From Cymodocea nodosa (taxonomy: Eukaryota > Streptophyta > Magnoliopsida > Alismatales > Cymodoceaceae): a stretch of 64,000 nucleotides of DNA. The notes under the pieces are model-generated. The model was not told where the DNA came from, did not search any database, and saw only the letters and a list, made by a program, of their open reading frames with translations. The translations under genes were made by a program, and so were the position numbers. The DNA lies in NCBI GenBank assembly GCA_036874045.1, contig CM072341.1, positions 17,186,501-17,250,500 of the forward strand. Reading direction: 5' to 3'. This document shows, in pieces, positions 15,201 through 32,799 of the stretch (position 1 is its first letter; each line of letters opens with the position of its first letter).

Positions 15201-17411
15201 ATAAAGTGATGTGTGTAACCCATCCAACCCTGTTACACATAGTCTTCCACTTTAACAAGTATGCCTTCATTAATGAAGAGATTGTATTCTAGGATTCAAA
15301 CCCGTCTCTCTGTATTACAATAGAGAAACCTTACCATTGCGTCAAGGTTCATCCCCATATTTTGATTTTAAATATTGTAAAATTAGAAGAAAGCATTACA
15401 TATTCATAGTTATTACATAAGTTTTAAACTTCCCTAGTTTACATATTCACGTACTTGTCATAGCTGTGAATCTGTGATTGCATTATGTATTTCTGACGAT
15501 TCTTATTTATAAGTAGAACTGATTTATGATTATTTTTTATTCACCAGGTTCGTAACTATGTTCCACTACCAGCAATTAACAACAGCATTAAGGTCAGTTA
15601 ATATGAAGAGACATTCTAGTGGAAGAATAAATAAATATTATTTGCACTTGTTACTTCAATGGAAAAATTATACTATTTTAAGTCTGTTCCTTTGGATGTC
15701 TCATTCATGCTGATCCCATCCAAAGAATTACTATCTTTGCTCTCATGATTTTCAATTTTGTCTTCAGTGTTCTAACTTGTGCCACACATTTAAAGATCTC
15801 ATCTTTGTTTGTCATATAGTACCAACACAATGGGTGGTCAATTTGAGCTTTGGTCCTTTACTATGCAGATGGAAGTTGGAATTGAAGACTGCCTGCATAT
15901 TGAATTTGAGTACGGCAAAAGCAAGTGAGTTCATTTATACATAAAAGAATCTGTGGTTTTCATTGTGATTAAATTTGTTGTGCTTATAAGTTTACAACTG
16001 ATTCTTGATTTACTATTTTGAGATATTGTTTTGTAGATATCATTTGAAGGATGTGATCATTGGAAAGATATATTTTCTGCTTGTGAGGATCAAAATAAAA
16101 AGGATGGAACTAGAGATTAGACAACGAGAATCTACTGGATCTGGGTCAAACACCTATGTTGAAACTGAAACCCTTGCAAAATTTGAGCTAATGGATGGTG
16201 TTCCTGTTAGAGGTATGTTGCAACTGTTTCCAACCGTTTATTATTCAGATTTTACATGCTATCATTTTTTCTTGTGGAAATGCAATTTTCCCTCAAAAGT
16301 GTTGGGTTATTGGATTCTCAACCTTTCAGCATTAAATGAATTTAAACATCAAGCATTCTCAAAAAATAATACTTTATTTTTTATATAATAGTTTCTTTTC
16401 TTAATGCTCAAAAAAAAAATCAAAGATTCTCATACCACCATTTTATCCTATTTTTTGCTGCTCTAGCTTTTTTGCTACGTTTGTAGTCCTGTAAGATGAT
16501 AGTCATAGACTGGAATTAGGAATTTAGTGGAAATATTGATGTTTTTTCTTGTCATATTATTTAAAAAACTACTATTAAAGCATACTTCATATTGTTGGTC
16601 TCCTTGTGTTGTGCCTGTACTAATGTTTGTACGTAAGAGGGTGTGTGAATTTGATTTGTCAAGGATATTCCCAGATCCTGATTGGTTTCTCAATAAAAAA
16701 TTATCGGAAAATGTGTGAGACAGTATGCTACCAGATTGAAAAAAGAAATTTGTTTCAAAAATGATACAATAATGGAAAAAGGTATTAAAGGGAATAAAGC
16801 AAACTCTAGAATAGTCATTCGTGTATATATAATATATCCACAAGGATCCAGCAGCTTATAAACTTTTATAACATTTATATGATAAAAGTTTTTATGTGAT
16901 TGTGAATCTTATTTTGATAGTATATTTAACTGTACTCGTAATTATATGCCTCTATTCACTGATCTACTTGATCTAACTGGAAAGGGCCCAATTTTTTTCG
17001 TTGTCATGAATTGATATATATGAATTGTATGGTCTTTCACCATGAACTCGTTGCAATAATACTACAGCCTTTTTTTCTGTTCTACATGTTTTTTATATTT
17101 TCTCCATATTCATGGTAATAGGGCATTTACAATCAAATCTGTTCTATATGGTTTTGCAATTTCTTTCTGTAATCATGATTAAGAGGATATTTTATCCTCA
17201 AACTGGTTAACTGCTTATTTTTCCAATTTCTTCAGGGGAATCAATCCCAGTCAGATTATTTTTGAGTCCTTATGGATTGACACCAACATACCGCAATACA
17301 AACAACAAATTCAGTGTCAAATACTACTTGAATCTTGTTCTTGTTGACGAAGAGGAGCGACGATATTTTAAGCAGCAGGAAATCACAATGTATCGTCTCC
17401 TGGAGAGTTAA
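9277..17411 (+). CDS. VPS26: Retromer subunit VPS26 (vacuolar protein sorting 26), 11 coding exons
   Basis: This encodes the arrestin-fold VPS26 subunit of retromer, which with VPS35 and VPS29 sorts cargo at endosomes and the prevacuolar compartment. Coding exons: 9277-9279, 9404-9478, 10994-11068, 11151-11223, 12103-12147, 12282-12393, 12976-13042, 15548-15592, 15869-15924, 16037-16212 and 17236-17411 (stop TAA). Every junction is GT/AG, phases agree, and the sum is 903 nt (300 aa), the usual family length. Visible family blocks are IELLGQIELYFDRGNFYDF, PYETYNGINVRLRYILKV, KMEVGIEDCLHIEFEY, YHLKDVIIGKIYFLLVRIK, ETETLAKFELMDG and KYYLNLVLVDEEERRYFKQQ. The N-terminal third is less like Arabidopsis VPS26A/B than the rest, and the tail ends early at YRLLES. 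The start codon is the last three bases before a GTAAGA donor. Intron 7 (2.5 kb) holds a LINE fragment and a SINE. Confidence 0.93.
13195..13800 (+). mobile_element. Degenerate RTE-type LINE fragment (reverse transcriptase 3' part) in VPS26 intron 7
   Basis: Translating the plus strand across frameshifts and stops gives the end of the reverse transcriptase typical of plant RTE LINEs, often annotated as craniofacial development protein 2-like. Readable blocks in order are SRSK.KYMMCKFSNG, then after a frameshift IKLDDHEIPKNKNFRYL, REITEVV, then an E.LHQL block near 13620, and RKTKLHC near 13750, which is the degraded RGRPK-type tail. Many in-frame stops show it is long dead. It is in the same orientation as VPS26 and spliced out with the intron. 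Confidence 0.7.
15205..15353 (-). mobile_element. Au-like tRNA-derived SINE in VPS26 intron 7
   Basis: On the minus strand the 5' end reads ACCTTGACGCAATGGTAAGG, which carries a pol III A-box-like TGACGCAATGGTAAGG. About 35 bases on comes GGGTTTGAATCC, a good B box. This pair, followed by a stretch resembling CTTGCAG...AAGGC(T)GCGTACA that is here degraded, is the layout of the angiosperm Au SINE family. The 3' boundary is approximate. It is antisense to VPS26. Confidence 0.6.
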
Positions 17412-18908
17412 AGTCTGGCACCGAGGAAGAAAGAGTTTGTTTTCATTAAATTCCACTCCACAAAGTATATAATTTTTAAACTTCCAGCGGGTGCCATTCC
17501 AGTCAAGTTTTTGTCCGATGGGAGGGCACGTCCTTGATATCTTTCAGAATGCTGCGTCTGCAATGTGAATAGTTCAATCATCTCTGAATTTGATGAGATT
17601 CTTTTCTTGTAATCAATTTGGAGGTCAGCACCTTATTTGCTCGTCATTTGAAGCTTCTCCGAGCATTTAGTCATTTACAAATTTTTTGGTTATCTTCAAA
17701 TCTTAAGACATTAAGAGCTTTGTTTACTTCAAATAAAGCTTTAGGTCAAATTGTGCATTGTTTCTGACATTGTATATTTGAAATGGAATTTCATGGTTTT
17801 GGATGATCTTCTATCATATATTCTAAAGCAAATGAGACATTTAAATATCGAAAAAGTATTTTGCATAGCTATGTCAACTATATATTCCGTAAGATGAGCT
17901 CTGCCAGCCATGAGCGGAGTTTCGTGAATACATATCATTCATCAAAAGTAATGTGAATGTATTTTTTATGTTCTATCTTAAAGCAAAAAATCATATGGTT
18001 GACTTTTTTGCAATTGATCTATTATATTTTGTAAAAATGTAGTCAACTTGAAATAATGAAATTGTTAAACATATTACTAATGTGTTTCAACTTGTGCTAT
18101 AAGGAAGTTCTATTGTTCCAAGGAAAAGTTCATGTTTTAAAATTTACGAAACCATGTTATATTATTGGCCAACTTGCTACAAATATTAGAAAATGTACTA
18201 TAAAAAGTTATGTTACGCCTGAATATAGTGTCGCAAATCTTCTAAACATGTTGCATTTCTGACCAATGTAAAATTGTGTTTTAAAAAGTTTCGTTAGCTC
18301 TGAAAACAGAAGTAGCATATTATATATATGGGAAATCAAGTCCGTCTATGTTAATGATAATCGACAGCATGATACTGCAATTGTTTTTCCATTAGGAAAA
18401 GAGTATTAGCTTACTTTTGAAATCAATTTTAAGTTCATTAGATTTTCTGCAAATTAAGAAAAAATTGGATTCTATGCGACGTATACCTTCTTAAGTTCAA
18501 ACCCAAGCAAAAATAACACCTTTATGAAAAAACATGTTACTTAGAGTTTAGCCGTTAAAAAGAACATTCATCGATATAATAAGAATATACCTGTCAATCG
18601 CATGCTTTTAAAATTTTAAGCAACCACCAGCAGATAATATGTTCTGATTTTTGCAGTGAAACAACTACCAATAATAACACTCAGGCACTCAGCTATAAAA
18701 TACACGCATATAAATTCAATTTTTTTGATGGAGATACAACTTCAATTTTGAAAAACAATTAGGAAAAAAGCAATTCATTGAACCGATCCAAACAAAATAA
18801 TAACCATACACAAATTCACATCGCTAAGTGACAGAAAATCAGGCACAAAAAGAAACTCAGAACACATGAACATATGTAGTCATAGATGAGGTGGTAATCG
18901 GCTCCTCC
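17412..18908. other. Convergent 3' spacer between VPS26 and alpha-tubulin
   Basis: This 1.5-kb AT-rich stretch lies between two stop codons that face each other. It should hold both 3' UTRs. An AATAAA at 17732-17737, about 320 nt after the VPS26 stop, is a reasonable poly(A) signal for that gene. No open frame with a recognisable domain is seen. Confidence 0.5.
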
Positions 18909-24838
<5,930 letters not shown>

Positions 24839-26056
24839 CTCCAAACCCTAGCCCTGGAATCCCAACCTCCTCTTCTGTCTTCTCCCTCGGCGAGAGAGAG
24901 CGAGATCGAAATATTAGATCTGTGACGAGGAAGAGGACGCGGAAGCGATTTATTTGATTGAGTTCATTGTTCCGGTTTTGCAATAATAATAGTAGTAATA
25001 ATGGTAATAATAAATAACATTTTCAAAAAATAGAAATATATAAAAGAAGAAGGATGGTGTGTCATGCCGAACCCGTGGGTCCCACCATTAGATAGAAAGA
25101 TAGAACGGCGTCCTCCAAAACGGAGAGCGTGAAAGAGCGTGATCGAACGAACGGAAGGCTACCACATAAGGCCGGCGTGGCGTTTTATTTTATTTTATTT
25201 TTTTAAAGGTACGTATATTGAAGATTGAAAAAAAAAAAAAATTTCCACCATGTAATCGCAACAGGAAGAAAACAAACTTATTAAAGTTCAAGAAAATCGT
25301 ATAAAAGATAAATAGAAGAAAATAGACAAAAGAGGAGGTGAAGTGAAGTGCCCAATAAGGAAAAGAATTCAATAACTTAATTTAAGTCCTCTCCTCTTGG
25401 AATTTGGATCGTCGCAAAGGATTCAATCGTTTAAGTTTCGTAATAGCAGCTTTTTGATCGAGGCCATCTACGTTATCAAAGATTTTAGCAATATTAAAGT
25501 TCTTTCGTCAAAGCCAACGATTAATTAAGTTCTTTCTGAGGTTTCATTTGAGTGTTTGAATGCTGGATTTCGAGTTGTATAGAAGGAGATACGAATTTTT
25601 AAAGGTTGTGGTGTTGTGCAGATTTTAGTACAGAACCCATTTTCATTGAATTTTTCAGAGCAACCTGCTGTTACACCAATGTTTAGAAATGAATTTTAAA
25701 TTTTTTCTTGAAATGAAGTTTCTCTTCTATCATGTTGTAGCAGATTTTGAAATCAAATTTACTAATTTTTCTGTGGTACATATCCTAAGCTTTCAAATGA
25801 CAATTTATTTGTTAAATTTAGACGTAGAGTTTTCTGGATAAATTTTCAAAGTCGCCGTTCTTTTGATAACTTAAAAATAGTGGTAGTTTTCTTGTATTTT
25901 TTTTAAAAAAAATGAAAAAAAAAACTTATGCATCACCTGACATTTGATTGAATGTCCACTCGACATTTTATTAAATGTCCAGTGATAGAATTTAATAATA
26001 GTAAAAATAAATTAATATCTAAAATAATAACACTAATAATAATAATAAATATTAAG

Positions 26057-26057
<1 letters not shown>

Positions 26058-26089
<32 letters not shown>
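26058..26089. repeat. (AT)n microsatellite
   Basis: An uninterrupted run of about 15-16 AT dinucleotides. Confidence 0.9.
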
Positions 26090-26091
<2 letters not shown>

Positions 26092-27898
26092 CTTTTTAGG
26101 CTACATGGTAGTTTACATTTTGGCCGAATTTCTATCTTTTCTTTGTTTTTGTTATTTTCTATTTGTTGCAAGCATACTTATTTTCTATAATCTTTATGCA
26201 TAATGTGAATGCCAATTATACCGTATGTCATTATATTTCTTTGTTTTGTAAAGGGTGCAATGTTATTTGTGATTAATCTCATTTTCTTATGAATTTTAAT
26301 CATTTGTAATGTATTTTACGTTATTTTGCACATTTAACATATATTAGTTTTATTTTAATTGTGAAAAATATACATTTATAGACAACAGTAGAAACCAATG
26401 TAAATGAAAAGAAGTTTTCAACCAGAAAAAATTTTACATAGAGTCAAAAAGTTGACGAGATAATCTTAACTTTCCTTTGCAATGTTATCAATCAAGAAAA
26501 CACCAAGACACCTAATAGAAAGATTAGGGCAAACATATGAAATCAAATCATCAATGATTATAATATTAACACAAATATTGAACTAAAAAAGAAAAATGTT
26601 GATAATCACCTAAAGACGTGGTGACAAGTATATAAAAATCGTAAAAAGATCGTTAATCAAAATGATTAGGGATAGGATTACATATATGATCATACAAGTG
26701 TTTCCCATGAAATTTGAGAAGAATTTGTCAATTTGACTTTAATTATTATGAAACATATATCTTTTTTTTACTTTACATGTAATTGATATACTACTCATTA
26801 TATTTCTTTTCAATTTGTAAAATCATCTTAAATGTAACACCTTGAAAGGGTAGTTTTATTCAACATATGAGCAATTGAAGATTTTTAAGACTAATGTTAT
26901 TGGAGGAGGAACAAGCACAATACATATAGATTTTCATGATGCTAAAACTTTTAATTTAAATGATAACATATATTCTTTGAATAACTTAAACAATATTAAT
27001 TGTCGAATACCATCTAATGAAAACACTACCTTTGTAATCCAAAGATTCTAAAAAGAAGTACAAGCAAGCTTGTCCTCACATAGAATCATCTAAAAAAATA
27101 GCAACCTCAATTAAAGAGTTAGAAAGTAAATATGAGAGAATTTTTACAAGAATATAAAGAATGTAATAAAAGTAGAATGCAAATTATGAAATATATTGTC
27201 AAAGTTGAAGAAAAATAAATAAATTCTTAAAAATACATCACAATAAATTAGACATAATTTCTTTATTGTTTGAACTGAGTGATCTAAATGAATATAAAGT
27301 ATACAATGTCATTATTAAAAAATCATCAAAAATGAAAAATATTTTTAAGTCTATCAGATCATTAAGTTTAAATCACCATCTATTAAACTGAATACAAACC
27401 ATTTCCCGATAAATTCCAGGAAATAATATCAAAGATTCGTAGGGTGCAAAAATGGAAAGAAAATTTAAAGCTGTCTCTCCGATTCTCCGGTTTCCTTTGT
27501 AAAAATTGAAGAGTTAATTGCCTTTTCAACCGAAAATATAGGATAATTAAGGATTTGGTAAAAACCTGGAAACTTGTATCTTAGCACACAGTTGTTGTTC
27601 TAAGCATCATTCCCAGAGAAGGGTAGATTTGGCGTTGACAACCTGGAAGCATTGGTTCCTTAATTATTTTTACAGAAAAAAATTCAAAATAATGCATAAT
27701 ATATTTTATTCTTGGACAGGTCAAATTAAAAATACACAAAGTTTCGAAATTCTATATGAATTGGGGTCGTTATCGATGATTTCAAAGCGAAACTTTTGCA
27801 ATCCTCTCGTTTGAGAAAGAAAACAAAGAAAAAGTGCACGTGTTGAGTTAGAAGGTCACCTCTCGTACTTGTAATCAAGTGATTTCCTCTCTATTCTA

Positions 27899-27900
<2 letters not shown>

Positions 27901-27938
<38 letters not shown>
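27901..27938. repeat. (AT)n microsatellite
   Basis: An uninterrupted run of about 19 AT dinucleotides. Confidence 0.9.
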
Positions 27939-27941
<3 letters not shown>

Positions 27942-28253
27942 TCAATATCTTATTATTTTCATGGTTATTTGTTATGATTCAATGAAAGAAAAACATGTCA
28001 TGTGGTTAAAAGATTTTGTGATCTTTATATGCTTGATTAATTCTATTTCCCTTTCTTCAGATTTCGACATAATAAAAGTGTCTTGGAATCCCTTTACTAA
28101 TAGTATTTTTTTTCAATTTATTTCTTTTTTATAGATGGTGGTTTACGTTTTATCCTTGATAAATAAATTTAGAAAGTGAAAGTCTCTCCTAAAGGTAAAA
28201 TTATTACTTGATTTTATGTTTAAGATAAAACTTCTCGTTAAAGATGTAAGGCG

Positions 28254-28401
28254 GTGCGCACAACTGGCATCCAAGAGATGACGTAGAGATAGACGTCAGG
28301 TGGAAGGTGGTGGTGCGCACAACTGGCATCCAAGAGATGACGTAGAGATAGACGTCAGGTGGAAGGTGGTGGTGCGCACAACTGGCATCCAAGAGATGAC
28401 A
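28254..28401. repeat. 59-bp tandem repeat, about 2.5 copies
   Basis: Units begin with GTGCGCACAACTGGCATCCA at 28254, 28313 and 28372. The first two copies are almost identical, and the third diverges after AAGAGATGAC. The array lies inside the internal region of the truncated LTR element just to its right. On the minus strand each unit is open in two frames, with a repeated Cys-Ala-His-His motif, but this is a by-product of the repeat and not evidence of a protein. Confidence 0.92.
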
Positions 28402-28623
28402 TGGTTCACGTGCGGTGGCGGTCGATCTTCATGTGTCCAAAATGGTACGTAGAGAAGAGGGCAGGCAACATGGAGACTGGTGAGACACAAATTGACGGTT
28501 GATGGGGAAAAATCGAGCTAGTTGTCGCACGTGCAGAAGGGGAAAACAAAGTTAGACAGAAGGTGTGATGTGATGCACACAATGGCACTACGGTAAAGTA
28601 TAGTGACATGATAGTAAAAATTG

Positions 28624-28635
28624 ACTCTGATACCA
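28624..28635 (-). other. Primer-binding site complementary to tRNA-iMet
   Basis: The minus strand reads TGGTATCAGAGT, which differs by one base from the standard plant PBS TGGTATCAGAGC. Its position just after the LTR end supports the LTR call. Confidence 0.65.
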
Positions 28636-28644
28636 CTTTTGATC

Positions 28645-28889
28645 TGTGATATCGACGACAGAAAGGTAACAACATATTGAAGTTGGAGGACTCCGAGATA
28701 AGGTAGAGGATGTGAAGATGTTCTCTCTTCTTTTCCCATTTTCACTTCTATATATGAAAGAGTCGTACTCTCCACCTTCCCCCACCCCTAACCGCTAACT
28801 CCTTCAGTTATGATAATCACCAATCATTAAGATTGATGATTATTTCCTTCTTTTTAATTTTTATGGTCTTAATGACCATTATTCCAACA
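28645..28889 (-). mobile_element. copia-like LTR (5' LTR of a truncated element)
   Basis: On the minus strand the segment starts TGTTGGAATAATGGTCATTA and ends ATATCACA, giving TG...CA limits about 245 bp apart. It contains a TATA-like CATATATAGA. Nine bases beyond the end lies a primer-binding site complementary to initiator tRNA-Met. No matching second LTR was found at lower coordinates, so the element is a 5' end only. Confidence 0.55.
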
Positions 28890-30432
28890 AAAGAAAACTT
28901 AACTTAAAAAGGTTCAACCATTTATGAATTATGGTATCTTATCATCAAACATGATAGGCTTTTCCTTATAATGATTTTCTAAAAAAGGCCTTTACAAAAA
29001 AAAAAATTTCGTTGCTTTGACTTTCAGACATTTCTTTTATCGAGAATTACTGGAACGAAAATAATTAATTTTTGGTTAAACTATTAAGATTATCACTTCA
29101 ATATTTAATAATATAGTTTTTTTTATCTTATTTCTAGTTAAATAATCTTACCGTTAGATCAAGAGTTGAACTTATCAAAGAAGTCAAGTTAAATCAGAAC
29201 CGTTTTACGGCAAGCAATTTTGATAATGTTGTCAATGTTGAAAATTTTAATACTATGGTAGATTCCTCACTCCTTAAATATATTATTTTTAGACACTAAA
29301 GTGACACCATATTCTAGCTTTTAAGGACATTATTTTGCATGGTTATTGTCTTAAAGATCTGGTATTGTCTTATAAGGACCTTGTTATTATTGTTTAGTTA
29401 CAGTTATTTTGAAATCTTTTATTGTAAACTTTTTTTACACTAGTTGTGATAGCATAATCGGTGTTTTTACTTTTTAATTTAATTTCCATCTCATTATAAA
29501 AAAAAAATTAACATTTCCTCCCTCCTCTCCTTTTTTGAACTCCATTTTCCATGTGGTCAAAAGCTATTTTCTAAACTCTTCAAGCTTATTTTAACCACAT
29601 GAGAGAGAAGGAGATATATATATACCACATTTGGACTAAAAATTTCGCATATATCCATCTAATTCAAAACATACTTATTTAAGATTAAGGACAGAAAAAA
29701 AAAAAAAAAAAAGGAGAAAAACATGCGAGAAATAAAGAAAGACTGGAGGATGTGAAAAGGAAAATACGGACTGGTAGATATAGCTGAAAGTGGAATGGTC
29801 GGTGTAGATATAGTTGTAAACAATGAAGTTGTGAGATTAAAAAATCTATAACCACTATTATTTTTAACAAAAAAAATTAAATATGTGTTACAACCCACAC
29901 CTTAATTTGTTAGTTGTCAACTAATATATATTTATTTATTATTTGAACACGGCCGGGAGCTACGTTTCGCATTGCGTAACGGGAATAAATAATGAAGGAT
30001 CCTCGTTTAATTTGTATTATTTGGTAAAATATAAATGTTGACGAATATATTATCGAAGATACCCGAAGGTAAAACAAAAACTTGGTACCAATGACGTGCA
30101 GACAAAAGTCCACGATGCAACGACGAGATCCATCCATTGTACATTTTTACCCTCCACGTCATGATGAAATTTTTTTTTCACTCCTAAGTTTGAAAAGAAA
30201 AAAAAAGAACGAGCGCATGCCCCCGCAAGCATAAAAGTAAAAAGTTGAGCTGCACGCTGCTCAAGGACCATGGAAAAAGGTCCCCAACCGGGCACAGGTG
30301 GATCACAAACGTTATATCCGTAGTTAATTACGGTGATTAGATTAAAATCAACGGTGGTCATGGTTTTGATAAGAACTTTCTAACATTGGTAAATGTAAAA
30401 TTATTATTATCATAAAAAGGGCGAATCCCCTG
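28890..30432. other. AT-rich spacer upstream of the LRR kinase gene
   Basis: No gene is supported. There are long A/T runs (29696-29712, 29490s). The last few hundred bases should contain the promoter of the downstream receptor kinase, but I cannot single out a convincing TATA box. Confidence 0.45.
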
Positions 30433-30585
30433 ATGGTCATTGAAGAACAAATGAGAGCCAACATATCCTCCAAACTCTTCCCCTTGTATTTCTCCTTTGT
30501 CTTCCAGTTTCGGACCACCCTGTTTGACAAAACCAGTGCATTATTTATGCGCGAGTCGACTCCGGTGGCCATGCCAGATGTGATG

Positions 30586-32325
30586 ATGCGTGCGAAATGC
30601 GTCCGCCACCGCTGCACCAACCAAGTCATCTGCTCTCTCCTTCTTGCCATGGTGAGCACCACCGCTGTCTCCGTCGACGCCGACGTCCGGTGTCTCATGT
30701 CCTTCAAGTCTTCTTTGGGCGGCCACGCACCCAGACTGCGGACCTGGACTGGCCACGACCCCTGTTCCGGTTCGTGGGCTGGTGTCCTCTGCGTCGATGG
30801 GCGAGTGGCCAGCGTCGTGCTCGATAACTCCGCGCTTGTCGGCGACGTAGGCCCTCTTCTTCGGCTCCCCCACTTGCAAGTGCTGAGTCTGAGAAGGAAC
30901 TCCTTCACCGGAAAGCTCCCGGCGTTGTCCAACTCCACCAACCCTTTGCTGAGGTTTCTACTCCTCTCGCACAACAGGTTTAATGGGACGTTGAACGTCT
31001 CGCTCCCTTCCTTGGTTTCTCTCAGACTCGAGAACAACGTCTTCTCCGGAGGACTGGAAGGCTTGCGCGTCGACCCCAGCATCCTCGACTTCAACGTGTC
31101 CAACAATCGTCTCGCCGGAGAGATTCCTTCCGGCTTATCGAAACTATCGAATTCTGCTTTTGGCGGGAACCTTGCTCTCTGCGGCTCTCCTCTTCTACCA
31201 TGCGCCAAAACGCCTTCCACAGATCCTTCACCAATGCCGCCTCCTCGCCCTCCACATGGCGACGTCGCTTGCGCAGGACGTCGGACGTTCAACAAGATGG
31301 GCATCGCGGCCATCCTGGCGATAGGCGTTGGAGATGTGGTGGTAGTTTCTGTGGTCTTGGCGGTCCTCGTCGGCTTCTGCTTGCGTTACATCAAGAAACA
31401 GAGTTCGTCGTCATCGTCGTCGTCGTTTGAGGTGGATGGAGCCGATGCAAGAACGTGCCACAAAGAGAACAAGAAGAGAGAGGATGACATCGGCGGGAGT
31501 TTGGTTTGCTTTGAAGGAGGCGAGGACCTCAAGCTGGAACGCCTTCTTAAGGCGTCGGCTGAGGTGTTGGGCAAAGGCGCGACGGGAAGGACGTACAAGG
31601 CTGTTCTCGATAATGGGTTGGCGGTAGTCGTCAAGAGGCTGGACGAGGCCCGGTTCCATCGCTGTTTCGAGGATTTCGACCTACAGATGCGAGTGGTGGG
31701 AACCTTGAGGCACGCCCATGTCGTCAGCCTGCGGGCGTACCACAGTTCGCCGTCGGAGAAGCTCCTCGTCTACGACTACATGCCCAACGGAAGCCTCAAA
31801 AGTCTACTTCACGGTCGGCAAGGAGGAGGGACTACAAGAGCAAAGGTGGTGAGTTGGAGGAGCAGGAAGGAGATGCTGATGGAGGCCGCCCAAGGTCTGA
31901 ACTTCATCCACACCTTCACCTCAAGGCGGCGGCCGCTAGTGCATGGCAACGTCAAGCCATCGAACATCCTCATCGACGGTAACGGCAGTGCCTGCATAGC
32001 CGAGGTTGGCTTGACGCATCTGGCAGAAACAAGTAGCCAGTCAAGCATCCCCAGCAGCAGCAAAGCCAACGCTACCGTGCCGAGCTCGTGTAACTACCGA
32101 GCGCCGGAAGTGGAAGCGACGGGCGGTAAGGTCACTCAGGCCTCCGACGTGTACAGCTTCGGGATGGTGCTACTGGAGGTCGTGACGGACAAGGAGATCG
32201 ACGATGCAGAGTGGGGGGAGGAGGTGATGGGAATGGTGAAGATCGGACTGATGTGCACCGAGGAACAGCCGGAGAAACGGCCGAGGATGAGCCAGGTCGT
32301 AAGAATGATCGGTGAAATGTTGTAG
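30586..32325 (+). CDS. LRR receptor-like pseudokinase (LRR-III type), single exon
   Basis: This is a predicted plasma-membrane receptor of about 579 aa. The order is: signal peptide (about 1-29), a Cys-containing LRR N-cap, four to five leucine-rich repeats (about 85-195) of plant type (LxxLxLxxNxFxG), a Pro-rich juxtamembrane stretch, one TM helix (about 238-269), a poly-Ser linker and a kinase-like domain (from about 327). The Gly-loop GKGATGRTYKA and the VVVKRL lysine remain, but the catalytic HRD is HGN and the Mg-binding DFG is EVG, so it should be catalytically dead. The C-lobe is also short: after the SDVYSFGMVLLEVVTDK block the usual insert of about 35 residues before the final helices is missing. 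Family members often act as co-receptors in development or immunity; the role here is unknown. The frame is open from 30433; I start at 30586 because that ATG places the signal peptide at the N-terminus. Confidence 0.85.
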   Translation: MRAKCVRHRCTNQVICSLLLAMVSTTAVSVDADVRCLMSFKSSLGGHAPRLRTWTGHDPCSGSWAGVLCVDGRVASVVLDNSALVGDVGPLLRLPHLQVLSLRRNSFTGKLPALSNSTNPLLRFLLLSHNRFNGTLNVSLPSLVSLRLENNVFSGGLEGLRVDPSILDFNVSNNRLAGEIPSGLSKLSNSAFGGNLALCGSPLLPCAKTPSTDPSPMPPPRPPHGDVACAGRRTFNKMGIAAILAIGVGDVVVVSVVLAVLVGFCLRYIKKQSSSSSSSSFEVDGADARTCHKENKKREDDIGGSLVCFEGGEDLKLERLLKASAEVLGKGATGRTYKAVLDNGLAVVVKRLDEARFHRCFEDFDLQMRVVGTLRHAHVVSLRAYHSSPSEKLLVYDYMPNGSLKSLLHGRQGGGTTRAKVVSWRSRKEMLMEAAQGLNFIHTFTSRRRPLVHGNVKPSNILIDGNGSACIAEVGLTHLAETSSQSSIPSSSKANATVPSSCNYRAPEVEATGGKVTQASDVYSFGMVLLEVVTDKEIDDAEWGEEVMGMVKIGLMCTEEQPEKRPRMSQVVRMIGEML

Positions 32326-32368
32326 AAGGACAAGAAATGTAGAATGAAAGGTACCAACCACTGTAACA

Positions 32369-32460
32369 GAGGAGAAGAAGATGTGGTTCTGTTTTCAAAA
32401 AACCGAGGAGAAGAAGATGTGGTTCTATTGTCAAAAAAACAGAGAAGAAGATGTGTTTGC
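32369..32460. repeat. 36-bp tandem repeat, about 2.5 copies, in the kinase 3' UTR region
   Basis: Three successive copies of GAGGAGAAGAAGATGTGGTT-type units start at about 32369, 32405 and 32441, separated by A-rich ends. They begin 44 bp after the stop codon of the receptor kinase. Confidence 0.8.
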
Positions 32461-32799
32461 TCTGGTCTGTCTGATAAAGAGCATTTCACATGACCATCAT
32501 CATCATTCTAATGTTCTTAAAGAAAATTGCGATTCATGGGCAACCCTTAATAATAATTAATTCTAATATTCTTGATTTCATTCCCCATTTACACAGAACA
32601 GTACCACCATCGAGATCATGGATGAAGAAAATATGGAAGAGAAATCATCGAATCTAGAAAATCATCAGCGTACACAGAGAAAAAGGAGAGAACCCAAACA
32701 CAAGCGCCAAACCAACAAGAACATGAAGGACAATGTATGGAATAATTAATCGTACATGAGTCAGAAAACCAGGTGGATAATTCCTGCAAAAAACAGCGA

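Larger units (their letters stand above)
24839..28251. other. AT-rich spacer upstream of alpha-tubulin
   Basis: The first 150 bp should hold the tubulin 5' UTR and promoter; a CT/GA-rich leader is visible at 24880-24910. The rest is AT-rich with (TA)n at about 26058-26089 and 27901-27938 and scattered retroelement-like low-complexity sequence. I could not read any protein domain in it. Confidence 0.5.

Noticed and set aside
30348..31313. 321-codon minus-strand frame opposite the receptor kinase
   Set aside because: It is the shadow of the GC-rich LRR coding region; its composition has no domain and the plus-strand protein is unambiguous.
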